Source of the DNA: Ceratotherium simum simum
Taxonomy: Eukaryota > Chordata > Mammalia > Perissodactyla > Rhinocerotidae
DNA length: 64,000 nt
Reading direction: 5' to 3'
Assembly (NCBI RefSeq): GCF_000283155.1
Contig: NW_004454195.1
Coordinates: forward strand, 2,618,111 to 2,682,110
Shown: piece by piece, positions 11,120 through 22,745 of the stretch
Layout of the letters: each line of letters opens with the position of its first letter
Position numbering within the stretch: the first letter of the stretch is position 1
Notes under the pieces: model-generated
Told to the model about the DNA's origin: nothing
The model's input: only the letters and a program-made list of their open reading frames with translations
The model's database searches: none
Position numbers and translations under genes: made by a program

Positions 11120-11365
11120 TAGAGAAGGGACTATGTCTTATTTATCATTTTATACCTAGCATCTGGGTTGAGCTTAAGATTGAGCAAGTGAAGAGAGAAC
11201 AAACGTTTACTGAGGGCCAACTCTGTACTATGTGCTTTACATGAAGTATCTTGTTTAATAGTGATAATTACCCTTGGAAAGGTGTTCTCAGCAGTTTAGA
11301 GCTGAGAATAGAGTCTGGTATGTGACATGCAAGCAGTAAACCTTTGTTAAGAGCTGGTTGAAAAG
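11120..11365 (+). repeat. L2 and MIR debris
   Basis: 'tttactgagggccaactctg' with 'tactatgtgctttacatgaa' is MIR-like. 'gaatagagtctggtatgtga' followed by 'cctttgttaagagctggttg' is the sense L2 3' end. The junction between the two is unclear. Confidence 0.45.
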
Positions 11366-11520
11366 AGTTTCATGACTTGAAGTTTTTGTTTAATTGTCTA
11401 AGATAAGTCATTAAGCACTTTTATATCTTGGAGGCACTTCTTTCTTGAGATTTGCATGAATTTTCTAGGCTGAAAAAAGAATAGAGATTCTGAGTTCTAA
11501 CTATGTTGAATATTTTAGTA

Positions 11521-11838
11521 AAGAAAAAAGGGAGGGCCGGCCCCGTGGCTTAGCGGTCAAGTGCGCGCTCCGCTACTGGCAGCTGGGTTCGGGCCTGGGA
11601 CGCGCCCTGACGCCCCACTTCTCCGGCCATGCGGAGGCCGCGTCCCACATACAGCAACTAGAAGGATGTGCAACTATGACATACAACTATCTACTGGGGC
11701 TTTGGGGAAAAAAAAGGAGGAGGATTGGCGATAGATGTTAGCTCAGAGCCAGTCTTCCTCAGCAAAAAGAGGAGGATTAGCATGGCTGTTAGCTGATCTT
11801 CCTCACAAAAAGAAAAAAACAAACCAAGAAAAAAGGGA
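11521..11838 (+). mobile_element. ERE SINE with exact 13-bp target-site duplication
   Basis: The element proper runs 11534-11825. It starts GGGCCGGCCCCGTGGCTTAG, contains the degenerate tRNA-like head and the 'gatgttagctcagagccagt' tail, and ends A-rich. AAGAAAAAAGGGA occurs exactly on both sides (11521-11533 and 11826-11838). The duplication and low divergence mark a fairly recent target-primed insertion that used L1 machinery in trans. Confidence 0.95.
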
Positions 11839-12150
11839 AAAGTTATTTGCTTCTTTAATCTTAAAACTGAATATCCACTTTAGGAATGAGAACCATTGAA
11901 ATTTCAAGTGCATGTGACCTAATGTGTCCTATCAAAGTAATTTAACATTTTAGCTACTTTAGATCTTGAAGTTGTTTTTGGGCAAATAAGCATATGTGTT
12001 CTACAATATGAGTGAAATGAATTAAAATTGAAATATTTTCTATTTCTGTCTTTTATCGTTTTATTGCTTTACTCTACCAGAACATTTGCTTGTATTTTAC
12101 TTTTGGGAAGTTGGGGGTTTAAGATGGTGCTATGCTTTCATCCAAACTTT

Positions 12151-12465
12151 AGGTCCCCATAGTTTTTAGAAATCGACGTTTTTTTAATTTCTTTTTTCTT
12201 TTTGAGGAAGATTGGCCCTGAGCTAACATCTGTTGCCAATCTTCCTCCTTTTTTCCTTTTTTTATCCCCAAAGCCCCAGTAGATAGCTGTATATCATAGT
12301 TGTACACCCTTCTAGTTGCTCTATGTGAGCCGCTACTCAGCATGTCTTGAAGAGCAGTGCATAGGTCCGCACCCAGGATCCGAACCAGAGAACCCTGGGC
12401 CGCCAAAGCAGAGCACGCGAACTTAGCTGCTACACTGTGCCAGCCCCAGGTCCCTATAATTTTTG
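12151..12465 (-). mobile_element. ERE SINE with target-site duplication
   Basis: A reverse-oriented ERE occupies about 12168-12447, from the T-rich end to 'gtgccagcccc'. AGGTCCCCATAGTTTTTA (12151-12168) and AGGTCCCTATAATTTTT (12448-12464) flank it with a few mismatches, so the copy is older than the one at 11.5 kb. Confidence 0.92.
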
Positions 12466-12669
12466 AGGCAGAATCTATCACTATTCTTCAGTGTTACTTA
12501 CTCTCTTATTATTTTATGCCCATTCCCAGGCATGTAGCCAAGGATTCTCTTTTGATTTTATTGTCTTCAAATGCTTTGTAGAGGAGGAATTCACAGGCCT
12601 GAGTTCGAAGGACTGTTAAACAAAAGGGAAAGGATCAATGTTTCTTAGGTATCTATTTGTGCCAAGAAT

Positions 12670-12785
12670 AGGGTTGCCAGATTTAGCAAATGAAAACACA
12701 GGAAATCTAAATAAATTTGAAGTTCAGATAAACAAATATGGTATGGGACAAATATATTAAAAACTATTCATTGTTTATTTGACAA
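12670..12785 (+). mobile_element. MER53-like DNA transposon, half copy
   Basis: The terminus AGGGTTGCCAGATTTAGCAA is followed by 'gaagttcagataaacaaata'. These are the blocks of the palindromic MER53 MITE. The second terminus is missing. Confidence 0.55.
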
Positions 12786-12990
12786 CCTTTGTCAAGCACT
12801 ATACTAGATACTTGAAAATTTTACCTATGTTAATCCTAATATCACTCCTCCGGAAAAAAAATGCTATATCATTCCTTCACGGATAAGAAAGCTGAGGCTT
12901 GGAGAGCATCTGTGATGGTTCTCGCTAATAGCGTCACAGCTGAGATTTTGAAGCCCAGATGTGTCTGATTCCAGTGTCCACTCACTTTTC
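12786..12990 (+). repeat. MIR SINE
   Basis: 'caagcactatactagatact' leads into the core and then 'ggataagaaagctgaggctt', 'ggagagcatctgtgatggtt' and 'gtcacagctgagattttgaa'. This is the MIR sense order. Confidence 0.65.
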
Positions 12991-14320
12991 CACACCCCTT
13001 GCTGACTCCCAAGGGTGTTTCCATTCATTTCACAAGGGCGAGCAAAATCGTAAAATAAAGAACAAAAAAGAGCAACAAGAATCCAGCTCCCCAGAATAAA
13101 ATCAATTTTGTTTCATTCTTTCAATGAGATCTTACCATTCTGAATTTCCAAGGGAAGGATTTGATGCATTACAAATTCAAGATATAATAAGTCATCACAA
13201 CTCCTACTCCAAATGCTGCTTGAGAGCCTGACCCTTCAAGTCTTTATTATATATTTGGACAAAAGCAATCTCCATATAGCCCTGGGTCAGGTCTCCTCCT
13301 ATGTGTGAATGTTTTGATGATTTGATCCTCAGAGTTTGATACTTAGAGTCAATCTTTAAATTTTTATAGGGGATCCATACTCTTCATTTTAAGGGGAAAT
13401 CAAAACACGTTAAATGGAAGAAAACCCTCTTCAGAAAATAGAAAACCTACTGTCTATTCTTAGCTCCATTAATCTTTAATTCTCTTTAAAGGTGAGAGAT
13501 GCTATCAATGCTACAGCATCAGGAAGCAAATACAAAATGGTTATTCAAAACTAAGGTGCTTAGTAAACATACAATCTTCTGTTATTCTTCACTGTGCTGT
13601 GCGTGTGGTAGAATGCTTTAGTTAGCAATAGGGTCTTATTTTGCTTGAGATAAAGTACAGGCTAGATCAACCCTTGCTCATTTCAGCAAATAAAAGAAGT
13701 TAATTTAATGTCTGGATGAATGCAGACTGCTTATGAGGAAAACTCCACTATAACATCAGCTTTGGCTTCATGGATGACCTAGGGTATGAAGCTTTTTTTG
13801 TTTTTAATCAATCCACTTATTCCAAATAATGGCTATTCTTTCACTGAAAACATTGTGCTTTGACATCTGTTTTCAACATACTTCTATTTGTTGCAATGTC
13901 TCATATATACTCTGCAGACTTCAGCCTGACCTGGCATGACAGTGTCTACCCATTTAAAGTTCTTGCTGTACAATTAAATTTTGGGGTCTCTATCTTTCAG
14001 CCTTATGAGCTTTCTCCAAATCTTCCTTCATAATTCATTTGTTTTATATGAATCTCTTTTCTTCGTCTTAAAAGTAATTAAATTTATTTTAAAATTTGTG
14101 TTGGATGGGATAAACATTCTGAATATACTTTTATAAGGAATAGCCACTAGTCCATATCTCTTAAAATATTTTCTTGTACTCAATCAAAATTGTTTTTACT
14201 GGATCATCTAACATTTTAATGTTTTTTGTTCCCTTTCTTGTTTTATTTTTAGACATTTAAAAAATTTGTTCACTTTGGGGAGGTATTTTTAGTAATTTAT
14301 TTTCACACATGTTTGTTAAG
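12991..14320. other. Unique sequence, nothing recognised
   Basis: No named repeat and no credible gene. Confidence 0.4.
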
Positions 14321-14439
14321 CATGTTTTCACAATTTCATTTATAGTTAAAAAAAACTTGTAATTAAAAGTAATTTCATACCTTCAGAAAAATTGCTAAAA
14401 TAGTAATACGAGGAACTCCTGAACATCATAAACTCACTA

Positions 14440-14701
14440 AGATTCAATTTTTTTTTTTTTTTTCTTGGGAGGAAGATCAGCCCTGAGCTAACATCCATGG
14501 CAATCCTCCTCTTACTTTGCTGAGGAAGACTGGCCCTGAGCTAACATCTGTGCCAATCTTCCCCCACTTTATGTGGGACGCCACCACAGCATGGCCTGAC
14601 AAGCGGTGCGTCAGTGCTCGCCCGGGATCCGAACCTGGGGCCCCAGCAGAGGAGAGCGTGCACTTAACTGCTACGCCACAAGGCCGGCCCCAGATTCAAT
14701 T
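14440..14701 (-). mobile_element. ERE SINE with exact 10-bp target-site duplication
   Basis: The element runs 14450-14691. AGATTCAATT flanks it exactly (14440-14449 and 14692-14701). It is reverse oriented, with poly-T at its left and the head '..aggccggcccc' at its right. Confidence 0.95.
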
Positions 14702-14734
14702 CTTATTGTTCTCTTCTCTCTCTCCCATGTAAAT

Positions 14735-14802
14735 ATATGTGTGTATGTGTGTCTTTCTATCTATCATTTCTCTTTCTGTCTATCTATCCATCTATCTATT
14801 TA
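14735..14802. repeat. TG/TCTA-rich microsatellite
   Basis: Imperfect TG units are followed by imperfect TCTA units. Confidence 0.7.
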
Positions 14803-14814
14803 ACTAAAATTAAA

Positions 14815-15585
14815 TTGGTGTTTGTGGGAGAGGGGTATTCCACAACAACAAGCAATGCTCTGACACCAGCTGAGTCCTACAATTCAACTCAGTTCCGGTA
14901 CTCTCTACTTGAAGACAGCATCAGATCCCACAGGTTAAGGGCTCAGTCCCATAAGATGCCTCCTCTCCTTCCACTTCAGATGCCAGTCCAAAGTCCAAGT
15001 TATCGCCTGTGCTTCTGAGGACCCGCAATAGACCGGAGGTTCCAACAACCCCCTCTTTGGGTTTGATTAATTTGCTAGTGACTCACAGAACTCAGAGAAA
15101 CATTTTACTCACTAGATTATCAGTTTATGACCAAAGGTTACAAATCAGGCACAGCCAGATGGAAGGGATACACATGGCAAGGTCTGGGGAAAGGGGACTG
15201 GGGCTTCTATGCTCTTTGAGTCCTCGAATCTGCACATGTTCGTCAACCCAGAAGCTCTCCAAACTCCACCCTTTTAGGTTTACCTGGAGGCTTCATTCCA
15301 TAAGCATGATTGATTAAATCATTGGCCGTTGGCGATTGAACTCAACCTTCAGCCCCTCTTCCCTCCCAGGATGTTGTGGGGTAGAACTGCAAGTTCTAAC
15401 CCTCTAATCACATAGCGACCAGCTCCCATCCTTAGGTGCTTTCCCAAAGTCCCCTCGTTAACAATAACAAGACAGTTTACTGCTCTCTTAGGAAAGTCCA
15501 AGGGTTTTAGGAACTGTGCCAGAAAGGAAGACAAGAACCAAATATATATTTCTTATTATAAATCACAATATCACACTATCAATCT
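14815..15585 (-). mobile_element. Endogenous retrovirus LTR
   Basis: About 770 bp follows a known mammalian LTR pattern in antisense: 'gtgactcacagaactcagag', 'aggttacaaatcaggcacag', 'taagcatgattgattaaatc' and 'attggccgttggcgattgaa', and a terminus near 'tataaatcacaatatcacac'. I place it with ERV LTRs, probably class I, but cannot fix the subfamily. No retroviral coding sequence is attached. Confidence 0.55.
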
Positions 15586-16690
15586 ATCTTCATCACCATC
15601 TGCACTTGTTTTTTGCATTTTACTGAGAATGAAAAATAGATTTTTTTTTAAAAAAGAAATAACTGGCAATGTTCTACTTTCTCTTATTTTTTCACAATTG
15701 CATTTGTTTTTCCTCTTCCTCACTCTTTCATCGACCACGTATTGTTATCACTCTTTTTTACTGTACTTAAATGTGCATGAGAAAATAGCTTTCCAGACTT
15801 AGTGTATGCCGGTAGAGTACGTAGTTATGCTTTCTTCCGCTTTGTGTTGGTCAACTCTGTACAATAGATTAAGTTGTATAGCTTCATCTAATCCTTAGTT
15901 TCCAGAAGCCTTCCATCAAGTGAAGGTCTCTAAATGTTAAGTTGGGTTATTCATTCCACTGTTGGGAATCCTGACATTGATGCAATGAAGGCCTTGTAAC
16001 AGTATAATTCCTAGCGTGCTCTACTACTACAGCTCTTACTGTTCTGCTCCCATTAGAGCACTTGATCTCGGGAGATGACACTTCCCAGAATGAAATACAT
16101 CACTGCTGACTTCCCAAATTTCATCCCTAATTGTTTTTCTGAGCACTGATGTTTCCAAATCAATAAAGAAAGGGCTTGGTAATGGAGGAACTCTAGTGTG
16201 GCTGCCACGAAAAGTAATGGTCATGTATTTTAGGGACAGAGTTTAATGTTTTGGTGGGTACCTTCCTAAGAATGTGATGAAGAGTTATCTCTATCTACTT
16301 TCAGATGCACTGGCTTTTTCTGTTTGTGGTAACATAGCCTGGATGCTACATTCATTGACCTTTCAATACAATTTCATAAACTTTAATTTAGTGGCAATAA
16401 ACCCAAAATTCTTAGATAATTGACTCTCTGCTCCATGTGAGAATGGAAAAAGTGCTGCTGTTTCTGGGTGGAACTATTCGCGGTTCATAAAATTCTAAAC
16501 GTTTTTAATTATTGACCAGGTAATATTTATTATTTTAATAGTTATATTGAAGGCACAATTTATTTGTTTTTGCTGAAATATAAAATTCATTTAGATCATG
16601 TAAGGTACAAGACATTTAGTGGACACTAATATGTGATGGATACTATCCATTCATTCTCTCATTCATTCATTTTAAAGGACTGAGGAGGAT
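15586..16690. other. Unique sequence, nothing recognised
   Basis: No named repeat or gene. A CATT-rich stretch lies around 16650-16670. Confidence 0.4.
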
Positions 16691-16696
16691 AAAGTT

Positions 16697-16925
16697 TAAG
16701 AGTATCAACTTTGGATTTTAAACATAACGTGAAGTTCAAATCCTGGGTCTGCTTTTGATGGATTTGTGACTATTGGCGGGTTTTTAACTTTCCTAGATTC
16801 CATTTGCTAGTTCTAAATTAGGGGTACTACCTATTTCAAAAGGAGCGATGAGGATTAAAACGATATTGAAATATAAATTCTGTGGCATTGTATGTGGCTC
16901 ACAATAGGTGCTCCATACATGAAAG
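16697..16925 (-). repeat. MIR SINE (antisense)
   Basis: 'gttcaaatcctgggtctgct' leads to 'cctagattccatttgctagt' and 'ggctcacaataggtgctcca', the reverse order of MIR. Confidence 0.65.
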
Positions 16926-16929
16926 TTAT

Positions 16930-17245
16930 TATTTTATTTATTTATTTTTTGTGAGGAAGACAGCCCTGAGCTAACATCCATGCTAATCTTCCTCTTTTTG
17001 CTGAGGAAGACTGGCTCTGCGCTAACATCTATTGCCAATCCTCCTCCTTTTTTTCCCCCAAAGCCCCAGTAGGTAGTTGTATGTCATAGTTGCACATCCT
17101 TCTAGTTGCTGTATGTGGGACGCGGCCTCAGCATGACGGGAGAAGTGGTGCGTCAGTGCGCGCCGGGGATCCGAACCCGGGCCGCCAGTAGCGGAGCGCG
17201 CATACTTAACTGCTAAGCCATGGGGCCGGCCCCTATTGCTTTTAT
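16930..17245 (-). mobile_element. ERE SINE
   Basis: A full-length reverse-oriented ERE, about 16937-17233. The right end reads 'taagccatggggccggcccc' and the promoter-like block 'ggatccgaacccgggccgcc' is present. A loose duplication (TTATTATTTTATT against CTATTGCTTTTAT) flanks it. Confidence 0.93.
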
Positions 17246-19400
17246 ATTATGTAATTTTTGTTTCCAGGAAAACCCCTGCTATTTGTCTATGCAGCAAAAC
17301 TAGCTGGCACTGTTTACTGATGACAACTACCTCAGTTAGCAGGTAAAGTCTCTATAGCATGCAAATCTAACTTATGCAGGGACATCATAAAAAGGTGACA
17401 AGCCCTCTTATTTTATAGTAAGTGCAGTTTACTGTATGGATCTAAATGAAAGATATTATATATTTCAGGCCTAGGGTTACACACATTAATAAGTAACATA
17501 GAAAGCTGGCTGTATTTATCCTGGTGCACTCTACTCTCATGATATCAAGGCCACTCAGCCTTGAATTGTCCCAGTCCGTAGAGTTAATTCCAATCTTATA
17601 TGGCAACAGTTTTAACAACTTTATTAACCTCCACTGTAGGGTGCAACATAGAGTCAACTTTTACCTCTACTGCAGTTCCATCTTGGGTTCCAGGATCACT
17701 CTGTGCCCTGGGTCACATAACTGGGTTTTTATCTTTCAAACTCTGCCTCTTCCCTTGGTAATGCTAATAAATCCAATATCCAAAAGAAGTCAATGCTAAT
17801 GGCGTGTGTGCTGGCGTTTGTTTAATCTGCTCTTGTGTTCCTTAGCTTTGATGCCTCTAATGTACATGCCTACTGCACTGGTAACTACATGGCTCTATGT
17901 GAGATTTCCTGTGCTCACTGCATTCCGTAGTCTTTGGTGAATACATTCCTTCCTGCCAGAGTGGGCTTCCTCTTAGCATTTGCAGTGAGAGTATCTCCTT
18001 ATAATCTGCCCCTCTCCAATGGACTGGGCCAGTTCCAGCTGCCGACTTTTCTCAGATGCCTCATGCTGTGACACTTAACTGGGCCATACTTAGCCAAGTT
18101 CCAGACTATGACTAACCCATTTTTAGCACTTAGACAATGGAAAATTGTTCTAAGGTTATTGTCGATTTTATTGGGGACAAAGTATTTATTCTTGTTCAAT
18201 TGGTTTATTTGAGAGAAGCACAATGCTTATTTTACTTAAATACTGTTCCATATGAAATTTTATTTTCTTAAGGGGAATAAGAAAATAATTTCATTTATTT
18301 TTTTGTTCATATTCACAATGGAAAACCAGATTAAGTTCTATAACACAAATAAATAAAAACTGTGTTTAATGGCATGTCAGCTTGAACAATGACATGGCAA
18401 ATGTAAAATTAAATTTTAATGCATTTTTGAAATATGAGGAAAGGGTAACCATACAAAAAGTTATATTATGAGCCCAGAAAGCGTTAGCCATTTTTATAAG
18501 AATATTAATAATGTACCGTTAAGAAAAGGTGAAATGAAAAATCATTGCAAATACTTTGAAGCAAACATCTTAAAAAATAAGTTAGTGATTTGTAAATAGA
18601 CTGTCAAACAGAGTTTTATAGTGTTATTTGAAAATACATTTTAGTTTTAGAGGCAGTTACCTTGTACAGCATATTTTTAAAAGAGGAAAGAATTTAGTAA
18701 AAGTACATACCTTTATATTTGTGGCAATAAATGACATTCGTTTTAAAAGCCTAAAGGTCTGCACATTCCTTATTTTCTCTCCAGTCTTCACCCCAACGAG
18801 AACAGAATGTGGCCACTGATGTGTTTATTTTCCTAGAGAGAACATGTAGCAGAGCAAGAAGGACACTCAAATACTTCATAAACGGATAAATATGGTGTCC
18901 ATTTTGTTACTTGAAATGCATCCATGCCATTTGTCTATGATCACTCAGATTCCTGTTCTTGCTGGGGATGGAGAAGGGGGGATTGCTTTGTTGTGCAGGT
19001 TTTTTGTAAACCTTGACTGTGTAAATGCTTTTAGACAGTTTTTAAGCCCAATAATCACTTTGCAAGAGGAATTCTAAATTATGTGCTTTAAGGGTGAAAT
19101 GGATTTTGTTCCTGGAATTTGATACTGCTTAATGATGGCCCTGTTTTCTATGGTACCAGATGGAGTGCTGTATTTCAAGGGTAAATTCTTAAAAGATTGA
19201 TATATTATTTCCTTTAATCTGAATAGACAGATATATTAACTAGGTTTATCCAGTTTTAATTTTTTAGGAAACTGAATCATTTGATGTAGTTAAGAAGTTA
19301 TTGATATATCTTCTCTTTAAAAATGTGTGTCATGCTTTCTTAGACTCCTCAAACCCTTATATTTTTCTTGCACGAAATAATAGCTATCTGAAGCAGCCAC
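17246..19400. other. Unique sequence, nothing recognised
   Basis: About 2.1 kb with no named repeat, RNA gene or credible coding region. Confidence 0.4.
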
Positions 19401-19439
19401 TTTCAGCCAGGTTGGAGTAACTGATATCATTCAGACTTG

Positions 19440-20453
19440 TCTCCCTGTCATAAATAACTAGAAAGTTGAGCAAAATATATGAACCAGCTGTTGTCAGATA
19501 GTGGACACAAACAGTTCCATTTGAGAAGGTTGAGGTGGGGCAGAGTATTGAAGAAGAGGGAGCTATGAAGAGAAAATGTTCCAGAATACCAAGCTGCACA
19601 TCTGTAGATTGAAATGTCACAAAGCCATGCAAAAAAGCAACTACTAGAAAGGCATAAATTGGAACATTCCCAGGGCTTACATAGGGCTAGAAGATGCATG
19701 AGTTCCAACTAGCCAGAGTGGAGAGACCTCACTGAACACTTGGAGAATTCAGTAGAGACAACAGAGGGTCACACTTTGGTCATAGAGCCAAACTAGCCCT
19801 ATAGTAAAGGTTACTCTTACCTTATTCTAACCAATCTTAAAGACCGACTGCCAAAAGAAATTGTGAAAACAAGCTTTAAAAACTGACCACCAAGACAAGG
19901 CACAACACTCTTTAACAGAAGAAAACGACATCCAAGAGCTTAACGACATAATGTTCATGATGTCTGGTATCCAAAGGAAATTCATAGACATGCAAAGAAA
20001 CAGGAAAAGGTGTCCATTAACCAGGAAAAAAACCAGCCAATAGAAAAAGACCTAGAAATGACAGAAATAATAGAATTAGCATTAAAAAAGATATTACACT
20101 TAAGTATAAATGTATAAAGTTGAACATAAACATAATGAAGAGAGAAATTAAAAATATTAAAGAGAGAAATTAAAAATATTAAAAACACCCAACTTGAATT
20201 TCTAGAAATGAAAAACGCAATATTTAAAAAAAATAACTCACTGGACGATCTCAAAAGAAGGTTAGAAACTAAAGGAAAAAAAAATAAATGAGTCTGAGGA
20301 CATTGTAATCAAGAACACACAAAATGAAGTGCAGAGAGAACAAAAGGGTAAAATAATAGAGCTCAGTGATGTATGGGGAAATGTGAAAGAAGCCATGATA
20401 CGTATAACTGGAACTACAAAGGGAGAAAATGGTTAAAAAAAATTAAATAGGGC
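19440..20453 (+). mobile_element. Old L1 5' half (5' UTR and ORF1 remnant)
   Basis: Adenine-rich sense sequence with the L1M layout: 'agaaattgtgaaaacaagct', then 'atttctagaaatgaaaaacg', and a long stretch in lysine/glutamate-rich ORF1 style full of stops. The same element seems to resume at about 21450, after about 1 kb of later insertions. A 22-bp unit is duplicated exactly in tandem (20139-20160 and 20161-20182). Confidence 0.5.
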
Positions 20454-20460
20454 CGGATAA

Positions 20461-20461
20461 T

Positions 20462-20496
<35 letters not shown>

Positions 20497-20523
20497 CACA
20501 CTTATTTATTTATTTATTTATTG
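20461..20523. repeat. (CA)n followed by (TTTA)n microsatellite
   Basis: Two CA tracts separated by one AA are followed by TTAT units. It probably grew from the tail of the adjoining antisense LTR. Confidence 0.9.
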
Positions 20524-20961
20524 ATCATAAAGAATTGACTCACGTGATTACGGAGGCTGACAAGTTCCAAGATCTGCAGGGTGAATTGGCGAGCTGGAGA
20601 CCCAGGAAAGCCAATGGTGTAGTTTCAGCTTGAAGACTGGAGCAGGCTCGAGACCTCAGAAGAACTGATGTTTTAGTTTGAATTTGAAGGCAGAAAAAAG
20701 CTGATGTCCCAGTTCAAAAGCCACTAGGCAGGAGACTATTCTCTCTTACTAAGAGAAAAGTCAGCATTTTTGTTCTATTCAGGCTTTCAACTGAGAGGAT
20801 GAGGCCCACCCACATTACGGAGAGCAATCTGCTTTAATCTGTTTATGTGAATGTTAAATTTATCCACAAGCACCCTCACAGAAACATCTAGGATAATGTT
20901 TGACCAAATATCTGGGCCCCCCGTGGCCCAGTTAAGTTGACTCATAAAATTAATCATCACA
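20502..20961 (-). mobile_element. MLT2-type ERV-L LTR
   Basis: Antisense MLT2 blocks are clear: 'ctggagacccaggaaagcca', 'ttttgttctattcaggcttt', 'gatgaggcccacccacatta' and 'ttgactcataaaattaatca', with the LTR 5' terminus near 20961. It is a solo LTR; no internal region accompanies it. Confidence 0.75.
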
Positions 20962-21450
20962 GGATGCATCTACAAATTGGTAGCACAGGGGATTTTTGGG
21001 GAGCTGGAATATTTTTGTACAGGCATACCTCAAAGATATTGCCGTTTGGTTCCAGACCATCCCAATAAAGCAAATATCACAATAAAGCAAGTCACACAAA
21101 TTTTTTGGTTTCTCAGTGCACATAAAAGTTATGTTTACACTGTACTGTAGTCTATTAAGTGTCCAAGAGTATTATGTCTAAAAAAACAATGTATTTGCTT
21201 TAATTAAAAGATAACTTACTGCTAAAAAATGCTAACCATCATCTGAGCCTTTAGCGAGTTGTAATCTTCTTGCTGGTAGAGGGCCTTGTAAAAAGTGCAG
21301 TATCTGCAAAGCACAACAAAATGAGGCATGCCTGTATTCTGCTTATGGCGGTGGTTACATAAATACATACATGGGTTAAATCCAAAGAACTATACACAAA
21401 AACTAAAATAAAGTCAGTTCTACTATATGAGAGTTTAAAAGTAAAAATAA
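20962..21450 (+). mobile_element. L1 3' end, split by a Tigger1 MITE
   Basis: 'ggggatttttggggagctgg' before the MITE and 'tatggcggtggttacataaa' after it join into the usual L1M 3' UTR string. The end is A-rich near 21450. Confidence 0.55.
21018..21336. mobile_element. Tigger1-derived MITE with TA duplications
   Basis: The element is 21020-21334. The termini are inverted repeats: CAGGCATACCTCAAAGATAT at the left, and a right end whose complement starts CAGGCATGCCTC. TA dinucleotides flank it exactly (21018-21019 and 21335-21336), as for pogo/Tigger transposases. Internal blocks match the two ends of Tigger1, and the transposase is deleted. Confidence 0.9.
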
Positions 21451-22745
21451 AAAATGTTGACTAAAATAAAGATAATAATACACTGTGGAGTTTTTAGCAT
21501 ATGGGGAAGTAAAACATATCACAATAAGACCAGGAAATCTGGAAGAGGGTAAATTGAAGTGTATTGTTTTTACATTATATATGAAGTGGCATAATATTCA
21601 AATATATGCTATGATAACTTATGAATGCTACTGTAAGCTCTAGAGCAACCAGCAAAAATTAAAATAAATATGTATACTAATATATCAAAAGAATAGATTG
21701 TAAATACTTAATTCAGCTAAATGAATGCAGGAGAAGAGGGTGAGGGGAAAGAAATAAAGAACATATGGGACAAATTTTTAAATAGTAATGTGCTACACAG
21801 AAATACAGCCATATTAATAATTACATTGAATGTAAATAAATTAAACCCTCCAATAAAAAAGCAGAAATTGTCAGAATGGATTAAAAACCCAAAACTCAAC
21901 TGTACGCTATCTACAAGAAAGGTACTTTAAAAGAACACAGGTAGGTTAAAAGCCAAAGGATGGAAAATTATATAATCTACAAATACTAGTCATAATAAAG
22001 TTTGATTGGTAAACAAATTAAACCCTAGGACAAAAATATTATCAAGGATAGAGAGTAAATTATAAAAATGATAAAAAGAAACAATTCATTAAGAAAACAT
22101 GATAATCCTAAATAAGGAAGCATCCATAACTGAGCTTCTAAACGTGTGAAACAAGTACTGAGAGGAATGAGAGGAGAAGTAGATGAAACCACAATTGCAT
22201 ATGAAGATTTAAATGCTCCTCAATAACTGAGGTTCTGAGTCAGTAAGGATATAGAAGATGTAAACAACACTACCAGTATGACCTAATTGATATTTATAGA
22301 ACAGTACACAAGAGCAGAAAACATAACTCTTTTCAAGAGACATGGAACATTAGGAAAACTAGACTCTGTTCAGGGCAATAAAAAAAAATTCAATAAAATT
22401 TCAAGAACTTAAATCATACAGAGTATATACTCCCTCCACAAGAAAATTAAGTTAGAAATGAAAAACAGAAAGCTATCTGGAAAACCACAAAATATTTGGA
22501 AAGTAAAAAAGCACTCTTCTAAATAACCCATGGGTTGAAGAGGAAATGACAAAACAAATTACAAAATATTTTGAATTGCATGGCATTAAATCATAACAAA
22601 ACAAAATAATTAGGAGGAAGTCCAATCAGTGCTTTGAAGGAAATTCGTAGCATGGATATACACATTGTCAAATCCCATTGAACTATAGGCTTAAAATGAA
22701 TGGGTTCTGTTTTATGTAAAGTATGCCTCAATTAATTAAGAAATA
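21450..22745 (+). mobile_element. Old L1: inter-ORF spacer, ORF2 start and 3' end
   Basis: The reading frame around 21780-21930 contains ITLNVNKLN and LSEWIKN, the start of the L1 ORF2 endonuclease domain. The following DNA keeps ORF2-like blocks to about 22640 with many stops. It then jumps to an L1 3' UTR-like end ('cccattgaactataggctta', 22670-22745). The RT region is missing. It is likely the second half of the L1 at 19.4 kb. Confidence 0.6.

Larger units (their letters stand above)
14330..14810 (-). mobile_element. Old L1 3' fragment, split by an ERE
   Basis: 'accttcagaaaaattgctaa' followed by 'aatagtaatacgaggaactc' is the antisense L1M 3' UTR pattern. The fragment resumes after the ERE. 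It ends in a simple tract of TCTA and TG units (14735-14800). Confidence 0.45.

Noticed and set aside
12149..12481. 110-codon minus frame
   Set aside because: It translates an ERE SINE and its flanks.
14517..15317. A series of plus frames of 65-102 codons
   Set aside because: They cover an ERE, a microsatellite and an LTR, with no domain.
20461..20523. CRISPR-like short repeats
   Set aside because: It is a CA/TTTA microsatellite without spacers, in a vertebrate genome.
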